The notes: generated from the sequence alone by a model not told the origin. A stretch of DNA of 57,586 bases from Skermanella aerolata KACC 11604 (GCF_000936425.1 NZ_AVFK01000040.1:1-57586), one strand, 5' to 3'. Shown: positions 36,800-45,726, counted from the first letter of the stretch. Program-made: numbers and translations.

Positions 36800-38554
36800 A
36801 TGACATTAAAAACCAGAATGTCGCTGATCATGCTTGTCGCGGCCCTAGTAATGGCCCTGGCAAGCATCTTGGTCCTGAATTCGACGATACTGCCAAGTTT
36901 CGACGCGCTGGAAACAAGGGAGGCATCACGCAATACGCAAAGGCTGGATCGTATGCTCCAGTTGGAGGCAGTGGATCTTGGCCGTGCCGTCAACGACTGG
37001 GCCAAATGGGATGACATGGCCGCCTTTGCCGACGGCGCCAATCCCGGCTTTCCATCCATCAACGTTACGGCCGAAGTCCTGACGGACTTGAACGTGGACT
37101 TCCTGATCGTCCTCGACGCCCACGGAAGCCGCGTCTATGAGACGATGGTGGAGGAAAAAGAGCTGCAATCGCCGATCGCACCGCAATACCTGTCGGATTT
37201 CCCTGGTGAAGCCACACCGTCCGATTTCCAGGGCTTCATCCGCAGCGACAGGGGACCGATCATGGTGGCGTCGCGCATCATCCAGACCACGGACAGGGAG
37301 GGGCCTGCGCGCGGTGCCCTGATATGGGGCCGCAACTTCGATGGACAGTCGGAGGATGCCGTCCGCGAACAGCTTCAGTTGCCTCTCGACGTCAGCCCTG
37401 TTCTGGAAGATGGCCCGGCAGCCGGCGAGAGCTTCACGAGAACCGGGAACGAGATCGTCGCGACCAGGATCGTCGCGGATCTGCATGGGCATCCGGTTCT
37501 CCGCTTCCACATCTTCATGGGCAGCGAGATCGCCGATCTGGGACTGCGGACGACCAACCTTACGATAGCCGCTCTGGTGACGACATGGCTCGTCGCCATC
37601 GTCGTCATAGCATTCTTCATGCAGTCTCTGGTCTTGCGGCCGATCAGGCGGCTGACGGCGGCCGTCAAGGCGATCGACTCGCCCCGAAAGCTGGACGTGC
37701 CGGGCCTCCTGGCGCGCCGGGACGAAATCGGATCTCTTGCCCATGCGTTCAGTGGGTTGCTGATCCGGCTGGACGATTTGCTCGTCAACGCTCAGGAAGC
37801 ACGCGACGCGGCGGAGCGGGCCAATAAAGCCAAGTCGGAGTTCCTGGCCAACATGAGCCATGAACTCCGGACACCGCTCAATGCGGTGATCGGTTTCTCG
37901 GAGATAATACATGGAAGCGTGATCGGGCCGGTTTCGGATCGTTACCGGGAGTATGCCCTGGACATCTTGCTCAGCGGCCGGCACCTGCTGACGATCATCA
38001 ACGACATCCTCGATATGGCCAAGGCGGAAGCAAGGCAGATCACGCTTCATCGGGAGCAGGTCGATCTGATGGAGATCACCGGCAGTTGCGTCAAGATCAT
38101 CCGGAATGGCGCCGAAGCCGACGACATCAATGTCGAGAACCTCGTTCAGGAGCCTCTGATCTGCACCGCCGATCCTTTGCGCCTTCGTCAGGTGCTGCTG
38201 AACCTGCTGTCGAACGCCATCAAGTTCACTCCCCCAGGTGGTTCGGTTGTCGTTTCGGCACGCCGGCGCCTGGACGGGGGCGTCGAGCTTTCGGTAGTCG
38301 ATACGGGTATCGGCATGACTCCGGACGAACTGGAAAAGGCCATGCAGCCGTTCGCCCAGGTGGACAGCGTGCTGAGCCGGCGCTATTCGGGAACGGGACT
38401 GGGCCTGCCGCTCGCCCTCAAGTTCATGGAGGCGCATGGCGGCTCCCTTTCGCTGGAAAGCGCCCCGGGAAAGGGAACGGCTGCCGTTGCCCATATTCCT
38501 TGCGACGGCGCGCTCCCCGTCATTTCCGGGTGTGTCCAGGAAGCGGCAACCTAG
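36800..38554 (+). CDS. CHASE4-domain sensor histidine kinase
   Basis: Membrane-bound histidine kinase of 584 residues. One N-terminal span (about 7-30) is followed by a periplasmic sensor of about 210 residues with the CHASE4 signature NDWAKWDDMAAFAD. A second span near 250-272 leads to a HAMP linker, then the dimerisation helix with H354 in MSHELRTPLN and the ATPase domain with N-box NLLSNAIKF, G1 VVDTGIGMTPDEL and G2 GTGLGLPLAL. There is no receiver domain and no adjacent response regulator gene, so it is an orphan kinase. The CHASE4 ligand is unknown. It converges on the MocR gene 15 bases away. Confidence 0.92.
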   Translation: MTLKTRMSLIMLVAALVMALASILVLNSTILPSFDALETREASRNTQRLDRMLQLEAVDLGRAVNDWAKWDDMAAFADGANPGFPSINVTAEVLTDLNVDFLIVLDAHGSRVYETMVEEKELQSPIAPQYLSDFPGEATPSDFQGFIRSDRGPIMVASRIIQTTDREGPARGALIWGRNFDGQSEDAVREQLQLPLDVSPVLEDGPAAGESFTRTGNEIVATRIVADLHGHPVLRFHIFMGSEIADLGLRTTNLTIAALVTTWLVAIVVIAFFMQSLVLRPIRRLTAAVKAIDSPRKLDVPGLLARRDEIGSLAHAFSGLLIRLDDLLVNAQEARDAAERANKAKSEFLANMSHELRTPLNAVIGFSEIIHGSVIGPVSDRYREYALDILLSGRHLLTIINDILDMAKAEARQITLHREQVDLMEITGSCVKIIRNGAEADDINVENLVQEPLICTADPLRLRQVLLNLLSNAIKFTPPGGSVVVSARRRLDGGVELSVVDTGIGMTPDELEKAMQPFAQVDSVLSRRYSGTGLGLPLALKFMEAHGGSLSLESAPGKGTAAVAHIPCDGALPVISGCVQEAAT

Positions 38555-38569
38555 GGAGCGATGGCGACT

Positions 38570-39994
38570 TCAGACGATCTCGGGCGTGGTCTCCTGATCC
38601 TCGTCCATGGCGGCGGCGATCCTCGTCAGCGCGCCGTCGAGAGTGTCGAGGTTCCGTGCCGCACCCAGGGATATGCGCAATGCGTTGTCGGCGCGCCGGT
38701 CGTGGGTGGCCGAGGCGGCGGCCGGCGCGACCGCGAAGGCGCCGCCCGGAACCACGGCCAGACCGGAACGCCGGATGCGGTCCGCGAAGGTGGCGGCATC
38801 GCATGTCGGGGATAGGCGCAGCCAGACGTGATGACCCTCGGGATGGGCGTCCAGGACGTCGGGGGGAAGCAGCCTGCGCGCCAGATCCTGCCTTGCCCGC
38901 GCTTCCCGGCGAATCGCGGTGACGATCTCATGGGCGGTGCCGTCGCCGATCCAGCGGGTCGCGACGGCGGCCGACAGCGGCGGGGGCATCTGGACCGTAG
39001 CCCGCAAGGCTGCCTGAGCACGGGTAGCGCGGCGCTGGTCCGGCGCCACCACATAGGCGACGCGGAGCGCCGGAAACAGGCACTTGGACAGTGTCGCGAC
39101 GTACCAGACATGCTCCGGCACCAGTGTCGCCAGCGGCGCCGGAGGCTGATCCGGCAGCAAGCCGTAGGCATCGTCCTCGATCACCGGCAGCCGGTGACGG
39201 CGTATCACTTCGGCGACGGCGGCCCGCCTTGCTGGCGACATGGTCGCCGTGGTCGGGTTCTGGATGGTCGGGATGGTGTAGAGCGCCGCCGGTTTCAGCC
39301 GGGCGCAGGCTTCATCCAGCGCATCTGGCAGCAAACCTTCCGCATCCATGTCCAGTCCCAGCGGCACGATGCCGGCCTGGGACGCCGCCGCCCGGAGGCC
39401 GGGATAGGTCATTGCCTCCGTCAGGATCGTCCCGCCGCCGGGGACCAGCGTCGTCAGAAGGGACATCAGGGCTGCCTGACCGCCTCCCGCGACCAGCACG
39501 CGGGCGGCGGTCAGGCCGGGAAGCAGCGGCGAGAGCCATTCGGCGCCGGCCGACCTATCGTCGGCGCTGCCGGCGCTGGGATGGTAGCTGAGAAGCTGAG
39601 GAAGATCGGGCCGCCGCAGGATGGCGGCCATCGTCTGCGATAGCCGGGCCGAAATCTCCGCCGCCGGAGGATGCGGCGGCAGGTTCATGGAAAGATCGAC
39701 CTCGACGGCGGGCCGACGATCGTCCTGTCCCTTCGGAGGCGGCCGTACGAAGGTGCCCCGGCCGGCTGCGGCATCGATCAGTCCCCGGCGTCTCGCTTCG
39801 CCATAGGCGCGCGTGACGGTGGTCAGGTCGAGGTCGAGCGCGGAGGCCAGCGCCCGGTGCGTCGGCAGGCGTTCACCGGGCTTGAGGGCACCGGAAGTCA
39901 CGGCCGCGCCCAAGGCATCGGCGAGAGACAGGTAGATCGGACCGCCGGATCGCTCCAGGTCCGGGAGCCAGGACGGCGCCGCCGAACTCTTCAA
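38570..39994 (-). CDS. MocR/PdxR-type transcriptional regulator (GntR HTH + aminotransferase domain)
   Basis: Chimeric regulator of 474 residues. Residues about 15-80 are a GntR winged helix (LADALGAAVTSGALKPGERL then THRALASALDLDLTTVTRAY). Residues about 110-465 are a fold-type I PLP aminotransferase domain with the Schiff-base lysine in TLSKCLFPALRVAY. Such proteins sense an amino compound or pyridoxal phosphate and often control PLP or amino-acid genes. The start is a TTG with GGGAG nine bases upstream. A candidate promoter with a direct repeat lies about 55 bases upstream (see the separate entry) and could be its own operator. No obvious target gene is adjacent. Confidence 0.9.
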   Translation of the reverse strand: MKSSAAPSWLPDLERSGGPIYLSLADALGAAVTSGALKPGERLPTHRALASALDLDLTTVTRAYGEARRRGLIDAAAGRGTFVRPPPKGQDDRRPAVEVDLSMNLPPHPPAAEISARLSQTMAAILRRPDLPQLLSYHPSAGSADDRSAGAEWLSPLLPGLTAARVLVAGGGQAALMSLLTTLVPGGGTILTEAMTYPGLRAAASQAGIVPLGLDMDAEGLLPDALDEACARLKPAALYTIPTIQNPTTATMSPARRAAVAEVIRRHRLPVIEDDAYGLLPDQPPAPLATLVPEHVWYVATLSKCLFPALRVAYVVAPDQRRATRAQAALRATVQMPPPLSAAVATRWIGDGTAHEIVTAIRREARARQDLARRLLPPDVLDAHPEGHHVWLRLSPTCDAATFADRIRRSGLAVVPGGAFAVAPAAASATHDRRADNALRISLGAARNLDTLDGALTRIAAAMDEDQETTPEIV

Positions 39995-40048
39995 CCCGAT
40001 AGTCTCCCTCTCTGATCCGGCCGGCCCATACCAAACCTTTGGGAGCCG

Positions 40049-40077
40049 ATCATGTATGGATTGTATGGCACTGTCAA
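40049..40077 (-). promoter_or_regulatory. Candidate MocR promoter with direct repeat
   Basis: Read on the minus strand, a perfect -35 box TTGACA (40077-40072) is followed after 17 bases by CATGAT (40054-40049, four of six matches). The spacer carries two copies of CCATACA, nine bases apart (40068-40062 and 40059-40053). MocR-family regulators commonly bind direct repeats, so autoregulation is likely. The distance to the TTG start at 39994 allows a leader of about 48 bases. Confidence 0.55.
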
Positions 40078-40085
40078 CGCCGAGG

Positions 40086-40481
40086 TTACGGCTGGTCGCG
40101 CGGCGAGAGACTGCCCTCCTTCGCCTTGTTGATGTACTGGGAGCAGACCAGCCAGCCCTTGAGGGGGCGCAGCAGCGCTAAGCAAGAGAGCACCAGAAGC
40201 GGCAGCGTGGTCAGAAGATGAACCCAGACCGGTGCTTCGAAGGCCAGTTCCAGCCATGCGGCGAAGCCGACGATCGGGAAACTGACGATCGACATGGCAA
40301 AGAACGCAGGACCATCCGCAGGATCGGCAAAGGAAAAATCCAGGTCGCAAACCTCGCACCGACTCGCCAGGGTGAGGAAGCCGTTGAAGATATGCCCCTT
40401 GCCGCACCGCGGGCACAGGCCCCGGGCGCCGAGCTCGAGGGAGGTCTTGCCAAGCGGAAGGAAGTCCTGGTCAGTCATCAT
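40086..40481 (-). CDS. DUF983 family membrane protein
   Basis: Small protein of 131 residues common in alphaproteobacteria. An N-terminal zinc-ribbon-like part has two CxxC motifs (GLCPRCGKG and SRCEVCDLDF). Two membrane spans follow (FFAMSIVSFPIVGFAAWLEL and WVHLLTTLPLLVLSCLALL) and then a short basic tail. The function of DUF983 proteins is unknown; members are often found beside cytochrome oxidase genes, which is not the case here. It is divergent from the LOV kinase across 331 bases. Confidence 0.88.
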   Translation of the reverse strand: MMTDQDFLPLGKTSLELGARGLCPRCGKGHIFNGFLTLASRCEVCDLDFSFADPADGPAFFAMSIVSFPIVGFAAWLELAFEAPVWVHLLTTLPLLVLSCLALLRPLKGWLVCSQYINKAKEGSLSPRDQP

Positions 40482-40812
40482 GATCCACCATCGTCTTCGG
40501 TCAATTGTATGGATGTGTGATGACCTATGTACGCCTTATTGTGAGGTTAACAAGAAGATATGTCTGGATAGGTCTTGTTCTGTTCCAAAACAGACGACAT
40601 TACAGCCATGCACGCCGTGAGAAGCTATATGGAAAGGGAAAGACTTGATCCGAGACCGATCCGCTGGAGCTTAGTGGAACAACACCTCCAGACCTGTGTT
40701 TCTCCCCTTCGGATCGCTTGGCTGGAGATGGGATGGAGTGCTAGCTGCTGACCTCTGGTGGAATGTCGATCGATTTAACGACTGATTATTAACGGATGAG
40801 CAGCAGTTTGGC
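40482..40812. promoter_or_regulatory. Divergent intergenic region upstream of the LOV kinase
   Basis: The region holds an inverted repeat TCTGTT-N4-AACAGA at 40579-40594 and an AT-rich stretch (about 40770-40800) just before the LOV kinase gene. I see no clear promoter pair and no gene. Confidence 0.35.
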
Positions 40813-42606
40813 ATGACGGACGAGACCAGGGATCCCGGCAAGGACAGCGGACCGACACCCGATACCAAGCGGAACGACGACACGGGCAGCGAGGCCACCG
40901 CGACCGGTGTGCCCGCCAGGGGAGAACTGGACCCGCGTCAGAGCTATTCGCCGATGGGCGGTCCCGGCGTCCGCCACTGGAAAGAAGGCTATATTCCCGG
41001 TCCCGGACTGGACGACCGCAGCAGCGTCTTCTTCACCGCCGTCGAGATGACCCGGATGCCGATGCTGGTGACGGATCCAAACCAGCCGGACAACCCCATA
41101 GTCTTCGCCAATCTCGCTTTCCTGGACCTGACGCAATATCCCGAGGACGAGGTCATCGGCCGGAACTGCCGGTTCCTCCAGGGGCCGCAGACCGACCGCG
41201 ACACTGTGGACGAGATCCGCTCGGCCGTCCGCGACCAGCGGGCCATCGCGGTCGATCTGCTGAATTACAAGCGGGACGGTTCGCCTTTCTGGAACGCTCT
41301 GTTCGTCGGGCCGATCTTCGATCATTCCGGCAAGCTGCTTTATTTCTTCGCATCCCAGATGGACGTGACGCGGCGGCGGACGTCGGAACAGGCTTTCCGG
41401 CAGGCCCAGAAGATGGAAGCGATCGGCCAGTTGACGGCGGGGCTGGCGCATGACTTCAACAACCTGCTTCAGGTCATCTCCGGCAACCTGGAGATCGCGG
41501 CGGGACGGGTCGCCGGCGATGCGCTGCTCCGCCGGAGCATCGAGCATGCCGAACGCGCGGCCGAGCAGGGTGCCAAGCTGACCCAGCAACTTCTCACCTT
41601 CGCGCGGAAGCAGAGGCTTGACCCGCGCCGCGTCAACCTGAATTCGCTGGTGGTCGATTTCAGCGAGATGCTGGTCCGCACGCTGGGCAGCAAGGTCGAT
41701 CTGCGGCTGGATCTCAAGCCCGGCCTGCCGTCCTGCACGCTGGATATCGTGCATCTGGAAATGGCCTTGCTGAACGTCCTGATAAACGCGCGGGACGCCA
41801 TGCCGAAGGGCGGCAGGGCGACGGTAGCGACCGCCGTCCTGAACCTCAACGACCATGGCGGAACGCACAACCTGCCGCCGGGGACCTATGCGGTGCTCTG
41901 CGTCCATGACGAGGGGCAGGGCATGCCGCCGGAAGTCCTCCAGCGCGCGACCGAGCCCTTTTTCACCACCAAGACCCCCGGAACCGGCCTCGGCCTTGCG
42001 ATGGTCCACGGCTTCGTCCAGCAATCGCACGGCAAGATGGAGATCGACAGCAAGCCGGGCGAAGGAACGACCGTCCGCATGATCTTCCCGATCGACGCGG
42101 ACCAGCGGATGGGAACGGCTCGGCGTACCGATCCCGAAGATATCCCGGTCGACGCCGCGGTGGAGGCGGGACGCCAGCCGGCGGAAGCGATTCGGACCAT
42201 CCTGCTGGTCGAGGACAACGACGATGTCAGCCATCTCGCGGAAAACTATCTGCGCAGCCTGGGCTACCGTGTCCTGACCGCCGACAGCGGCGAGGAGGCG
42301 CTTGAACTGCTGGAGGGCGAGGATGCCGCAGTCGACCTTCTGTTCACCGATCTGGTGATGCCGGGCGGAATGAACGGGCTGGTGCTGGCGGAGCGGATGC
42401 GGGAGCGTATTCCCGGGCTGCCGGTCCTGCTGGCGACCGGCTACACCGACGATCTCGTCTTTCAGAACGCCAACAATATCCAATCCATGGACATCATGAG
42501 CAAACCGTACCGCCGCATCGAACTGGCCGAACGCGTCAGCGCCGCACTTGCAAGATCGAACGACCGGAAACTGAACGACGCGGCGCATTTCAGGCATGAA
42601 GGATAG
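40813..42606 (+). CDS. LOV-domain hybrid histidine kinase
   Basis: Soluble blue-light-type sensor kinase of 597 residues. A polar N-terminus of about 70 residues precedes a LOV domain (about 75-190) with the flavin-adduct cysteine C119 in the canonical [13 protein letters not shown] and the later [13 protein letters not shown] motif. The kinase core has H213 in [15 protein letters not shown] and an ATPase domain with [14 protein letters not shown]-like N-box and [14 protein letters not shown]-terminal receiver domain carries D513 in FTDLVMPGG. The layout LOV-HK-REC is known from Pseudomonas and other bacteria and implies light-controlled phosphotransfer. The next gene, overlapping by 11 bases, is a stand-alone receiver, a natural partner. 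Confidence 0.94.
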   Translation: MTDETRDPGKDSGPTPDTKRNDDTGSEATATGVPARGELDPRQSYSPMGGPGVRHWKEGYIPGPGLDDRSSVFFTAVEMTRMPMLVTDPNQPDNPIVFANLAFLDLTQYPEDEVIGRNCRFLQGPQTDRDTVDEIRSAVRDQRAIAVDLLNYKRDGSPFWNALFVGPIFDHSGKLLYFFASQMDVTRRRTSEQAFRQAQKMEAIGQLTAGLAHDFNNLLQVISGNLEIAAGRVAGDALLRRSIEHAERAAEQGAKLTQQLLTFARKQRLDPRRVNLNSLVVDFSEMLVRTLGSKVDLRLDLKPGLPSCTLDIVHLEMALLNVLINARDAMPKGGRATVATAVLNLNDHGGTHNLPPGTYAVLCVHDEGQGMPPEVLQRATEPFFTTKTPGTGLGLAMVHGFVQQSHGKMEIDSKPGEGTTVRMIFPIDADQRMGTARRTDPEDIPVDAAVEAGRQPAEAIRTILLVEDNDDVSHLAENYLRSLGYRVLTADSGEEALELLEGEDAAVDLLFTDLVMPGGMNGLVLAERMRERIPGLPVLLATGYTDDLVFQNANNIQSMDIMSKPYRRIELAERVSAALARSNDRKLNDAAHFRHEG

Positions 42607-42982
42607 AGGCAGCGTGGCGCATATCTTGTTGGCTGAGGATGAAGTTCTGATCGCGCTGATGTTCCAGGATGCTCTTGAAGTCGAAGGACACCGTGTCAGT
42701 GTCGCGCATGACGGTATCGAGGCGTTGGAGGTGGACGAGCAGGACCCGGCCGAAGTTCTGGTGACCGATCTCGCGATGCCGCGCATGGGCGGACGCGAAT
42801 TGCTCGAGCGGCTGCGCCAGCGCCGGCCCGACCTTCCTGCCCTCGTAGTGTCTGGTTACCCGGGGGAGTTCGAGATCGCGACCGAAAAGACCGTCCTCCT
42901 GCCCAAGCCCGTGAGCCCGAAGGTGCTGACCCAGCGACTGGCGCAACTTCTGGAGGATCGCAGAACGGTCAGAGAGTTCTGA
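42596..42982 (+). CDS. Single-domain response regulator
   Basis: Receiver-only protein of 128 residues with phospho-acceptor D58 in VTDLAMPRMGG, acidic pair E-D in LLAEDEVLI and the conserved lysine in LLPKPVSPKVL. It has no output domain, so it probably acts as a phosphate shuttle, a sink or a protein-protein switch. The ATG at 42596 overlaps the kinase gene; a GTG at 42614, preceded by AGAGG, would give a slightly shorter product and no overlap. Cotranscription with the LOV kinase is very likely. Confidence 0.9.
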   Translation: MKDRGSVAHILLAEDEVLIALMFQDALEVEGHRVSVAHDGIEALEVDEQDPAEVLVTDLAMPRMGGRELLERLRQRRPDLPALVVSGYPGEFEIATEKTVLLPKPVSPKVLTQRLAQLLEDRRTVREF

Positions 42983-43040
42983 GCGGCCGCTCGAGCGGTG
43001 CAGTGCCGTTCCAAGAGGGGTCGTCCCAACGGGCCGATCT

Positions 43041-43195
43041 GCGTATTATGTATATCAGATACGCAGGAGCGCTTTTCGTATTGAAATCGACCCCGGTAGA
43101 GCACAAGTTTGCGGTGCAACAGAGATGTTGCGACGCCCTTGTCGGGCGTTTCCTCCCTAGACTCAAGGCCGCTCGTCTGAGCGGCTTTTTCTTTT
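43041..43195 (+). ncRNA. Candidate structured small RNA with intrinsic terminator
   Basis: The 342-base gap between the response regulator and the oxidoreductase holds four consecutive hairpins: GCGTAT/ATACGC (43041-43064), GCAAC/GTTGC (43116-43131), CGCCC/GGGCG (about 43134-43148) and GCCGCTC/GAGCGGC (43168-43185). The last is followed by TTTTTCTTTT, a textbook terminator. A single-stranded CCTCC between the last two hairpins could pair with Shine-Dalgarno sequences. The terminator may simply end the LOV operon, but the distance (about 185 bases from its stop) and the ordered hairpins suggest a separate or processed RNA. No promoter is clearly visible. Confidence 0.4.
43168..43195 (+). terminator. 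Rho-independent terminator
   Basis: A 7-base GC-rich stem GCCGCTC/GAGCGGC with the loop GTCT is followed by five T, a C and four more T. It would end either the LOV kinase-response regulator transcript or the candidate small RNA. Confidence 0.88.
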
Positions 43196-43324
43196 CGCCT
43201 CCGGCTTGCACGACGGCTCGACAGCGGCTCCATCCCTTGTAGGGGGACGGAGCGGGCGCTACTTATCGCTCAAGCGTTCGTTTAAACGCCATCGAACAAT
43301 CTGCCGAGGGAGGCGAAATCCATC

Positions 43325-44368
43325 ATGTCCGAGAGACAGAATACCCGCGTACTGCTTGCGGAACGCCCAGTCAACCGGGCTCCGGTCGAGAGCGATTTCC
43401 GGGTCGAACGCGGCGCCATGCCCGAACCGGGTGAGGGTGAGGTTCTGATCCGCAACCTCTTCCTGTCGCTCGACCCCTATATGCGCGGCCGGATGAGTGC
43501 CGCCAAATCCTACGCGGAGCCGGTGGCCATCGGCGGGGTCATGGCTGGCGAGGCGGTCGGGCGCGTCGTGTCCTCGCGGCATCCCGGCTGCCAGCCGGGC
43601 GATCTCGTGCTGGCCCATACCGGCTGGCAGGAATATGCGGCCGTCCCCGGCGAGCGGGTGACCAAGGTCGACCCCGACCTGGCTCAGCCGTCGCACTATC
43701 TCGGCGTCCTCGGCATGCCGGGCATGACCGCATACTGTGCGCTGCTTTATCTGGGCGAACCGCAGCCGGGACAGACGGTACTGGTCTCGGCCGCATCCGG
43801 AGCGGTCGGGCAGGTGGTCGGCCAGATCGCGAAGATCCGCGGCTGCCGCGTGGTCGGGGTCGCCGGTTCGGACGAGAAGGTCGCCTATGTGCGCGACGAA
43901 CTGGGCTTCGACGCCGCCCTCAACTACAAGAAGCCGGACGGTTCGCCGAAGGATTTCGAAGCGCTGTCCCAGGAGATCGCGGCGCTGTGCCCCGACGGGA
44001 TCAACATCTACTTCGACAATGTCGGAGGTCTGGTCCACGACGCGGCGCTGGCCAATATCGCCCAGTTCGGCCGTATCATCGTCTGCGGCACGATCTCGGT
44101 CTACAACGAACTGGAAAAGCAGGATATCGGACGCCGGTGGATGCGTCAGCTTCTGGTGAAGCGCGCCCGGATGGAGGGCTTTCTGGTGTTCGACCACGCC
44201 CATCGGACCGAAGAGTTCCGGCAGACCATGGCGGCATGGCTGCGGGAAGGCCGCATCGTGTTCAGGGAAGATGTCGCTGAAGGCATCGAGGCGGCGCCCC
44301 GTGCCTTCATCGGCATGCTGTCCGGAGCCAATCGCGGCAAGCAACTGGTCCGGACCGGACAGGAATGA
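43325..44368 (+). CDS. NADP-dependent MDR-family oxidoreductase
   Basis: Medium-chain dehydrogenase/reductase without catalytic zinc, 347 residues, of the group that includes curcumin reductase CurA and prostaglandin/leukotriene B4 reductases. The substrate-domain motif SLDPYMRGRM is present near residue 50. The cofactor-binding loop is SAASGAVGQVVGQIAKIRG and the following CRVVGVAGSDEKV is typical of NADP binding. It should reduce activated double bonds of enones or enals. GAGGGAGG lies 11 bases before the ATG. A perfect palindrome CGTTTAAACG (43279-43288) sits 36 bases upstream of the start and may be an operator. Confidence 0.9.
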   Translation: MSERQNTRVLLAERPVNRAPVESDFRVERGAMPEPGEGEVLIRNLFLSLDPYMRGRMSAAKSYAEPVAIGGVMAGEAVGRVVSSRHPGCQPGDLVLAHTGWQEYAAVPGERVTKVDPDLAQPSHYLGVLGMPGMTAYCALLYLGEPQPGQTVLVSAASGAVGQVVGQIAKIRGCRVVGVAGSDEKVAYVRDELGFDAALNYKKPDGSPKDFEALSQEIAALCPDGINIYFDNVGGLVHDAALANIAQFGRIIVCGTISVYNELEKQDIGRRWMRQLLVKRARMEGFLVFDHAHRTEEFRQTMAAWLREGRIVFREDVAEGIEAAPRAFIGMLSGANRGKQLVRTGQE

Positions 44369-44369
44369 A

Positions 44370-44390
44370 CGGTTTTCCCGTGGGAAACCG
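44370..44390. terminator. Hairpin between convergent genes
   Basis: An inverted repeat CGGTTTTCCC-gt-GGGAAACCG, with one bulged T, begins two bases after the oxidoreductase stop and ends 12 bases before the end of the convergent NarL-type gene. The arms contain T and A runs, so it may work in both directions. Confidence 0.55.
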
Positions 44391-44402
44391 ATAGGGTGCC
44401 GC

Positions 44403-45086
44403 TCAGCCCGCCTGCTTGGTGGGCTGCTGCTGCGCCGGTTCGTTGGCGAAGCCGTTGTTGAGCGCCCAGATGGCAGCCTGGGTGCGGTTGGTCGCGTTGA
44501 TCTTGCGCAGCAGGCTCTTCAGGTGAACCTTGACCGTCGCTTCGGTGATGTTCAGGTGGTTGGCGACCACCTTGTTGCTGTCGCCGTTCAGCAGGCAGCG
44601 GACGATCTGCACTTCACGCTGGGACAGACCCTTGCGCGCGCTCGGCATGTCGAAGGCGCTGGTGTTGATCCGGCCGCTGATCAGCAGGGCGGCGAGATGC
44701 GTCGGGAAAACCTTCTCGCCCATCATCACGAGATGGAGCGACTGGATCAGCGCGTCGGCCGACAGGTCCTTCATCAGGCAACCGTCGGCGCCGGCGGCCA
44801 GTGCCGCGATGAGCCGCTGCGGGTCCATGTCGGCCGCCAGCAGCACGACGCGCCCGTCGGGGAGCAGGTCGCGCAGCGTGCGCAGGGTTTCGGTTTCGGT
44901 GTCGCTGTTCCAGGTCATGTCGAGAAGCACGAGCTGGGGAGCAAGGCCCCCCTGGACCAGGGTTACGCCTTCGGCGACGGTCTGGGCCTCTCCCGAGATC
45001 TCGAACTTCTCCCCACTGAGGAGAAGCTTCAAGCCTTCGCGGAACAGTTTGTTGTGGTCAATTAAAAGAACCTGCACTGGAGGCAT
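44403..45086 (-). CDS. NarL/FixJ-type response regulator
   Basis: DNA-binding response regulator of 227 residues from the ATG at 45086, chosen because GAGGAAA lies just upstream; the open frame extends eight codons further. The receiver domain has D56 in QLVLLDMTWNS, but the acidic pair near the N-terminus is D10-H11 rather than two acids. The output domain is a LuxR-type helix-turn-helix (LSQREVQIVRCLLNGDSNKV then TEATVKVHLKSLLRKI). A glutamine- and proline-rich tail ends the protein. No partner kinase is adjacent. The gene is divergent from the cold-shock gene. Confidence 0.9.
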   Translation of the reverse strand: MPPVQVLLIDHNKLFREGLKLLLSGEKFEISGEAQTVAEGVTLVQGGLAPQLVLLDMTWNSDTETETLRTLRDLLPDGRVVLLAADMDPQRLIAALAAGADGCLMKDLSADALIQSLHLVMMGEKVFPTHLAALLISGRINTSAFDMPSARKGLSQREVQIVRCLLNGDSNKVVANHLNITEATVKVHLKSLLRKINATNRTQAAIWALNNGFANEPAQQQPTKQAG

Positions 45087-45493
45087 TGGTTTCCTCAGAG
45101 GTATAAACAAAAACCATCTTAACTTACCCCAAACCGCCAGAATGCAGGGGAAAATATAGGCCTTTGCGCCGCCTATTATGGAGTACTAACGTTATGGGTT
45201 AATCCGAAGCGCTTATTTGTGACAGAAAGTCATAAATACTATCCAGATGGTGCGCCGCAACATAATAGCATAGGACCATTTTGTGCTGGAACCTTATCGG
45301 ATGGTGTAAAAATCTATGGGATTCTGACCGGCGATACGCTTGTTTACGCCGAAAACCGCTACCACTCTATGGGTGTCGATACTGTTGTGGGCTTCCACGT
45401 CTGCCGACCTCGTGCCGGTGCTGGTCTACCCTCAGTCAACTCGATGCTCCGTTACGATGTTGTTGCGGGGCAACGCCAGCTCTAGAGATCAAC
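45087..45493 (+). promoter_or_regulatory. Promoter and long leader of the cold-shock gene
   Basis: About 400 bases without a supported gene separate the NarL-type gene from the cold-shock gene. TTGTGA at 45215-45220 followed 17 bases later by TATCCA is one possible promoter. It would give a leader of about 250 bases, in line with the long structured leaders of cspA mRNAs that act as thermosensors. The region has a markedly lower GC content than the genes. An 88-codon frame at 45219-45485 resembles no family and is probably part of the leader. Confidence 0.45.
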
Positions 45494-45703
45494 ATGTCCA
45501 CTGGCACAGTCAAATGGTTCAACAGCACCAAGGGCTTTGGCTTCATCCAGCCGGATGACGGGACGCAGGACGTCTTCGTTCATATCTCGGCGGTCGAACG
45601 CGCGGGCCTCGGCAGCCTCCAGGAAGGCCAGAAGGTTTCCTTCGAGGTAGTGCGCGATCCGCGCCGCGGCAAAAGCTCTGCGGAGAGCCTCCGGGAGGTC
45701 TGA
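45494..45703 (+). CDS. Cold-shock domain protein (CspA family)
   Basis: Single cold-shock domain of 69 residues. Both RNA-binding motifs are present: [11 protein letters not shown] (RNP1) and [13 protein letters not shown] (RNP2), after the usual [11 protein letters not shown] start. CspA-type proteins bind single-stranded RNA and melt structure in the cold or during stationary phase. It is a single gene with a long leader and its own strong terminator 24 bases after the stop. Confidence 0.97.
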   Translation: MSTGTVKWFNSTKGFGFIQPDDGTQDVFVHISAVERAGLGSLQEGQKVSFEVVRDPRRGKSSAESLREV

Positions 45704-45726
45704 TCTTTCGGACGCTCCGAATTTGG

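Noticed and set aside
43090-43150. tRNA-like GGTAGAGCA segment
   Set aside because: Resembles a D-loop by chance, but no acceptor, anticodon and T-arm set can be formed around it.
43003-43242. 79-codon frame over the candidate small RNA
   Set aside because: It spans the terminator hairpin and has no recognisable sequence; a structured RNA explains the region better.
45219-45485. 88-codon frame upstream of the cold-shock gene
   Set aside because: Matches no family, lacks a ribosome-binding site and lies where a long cold-shock leader is expected.
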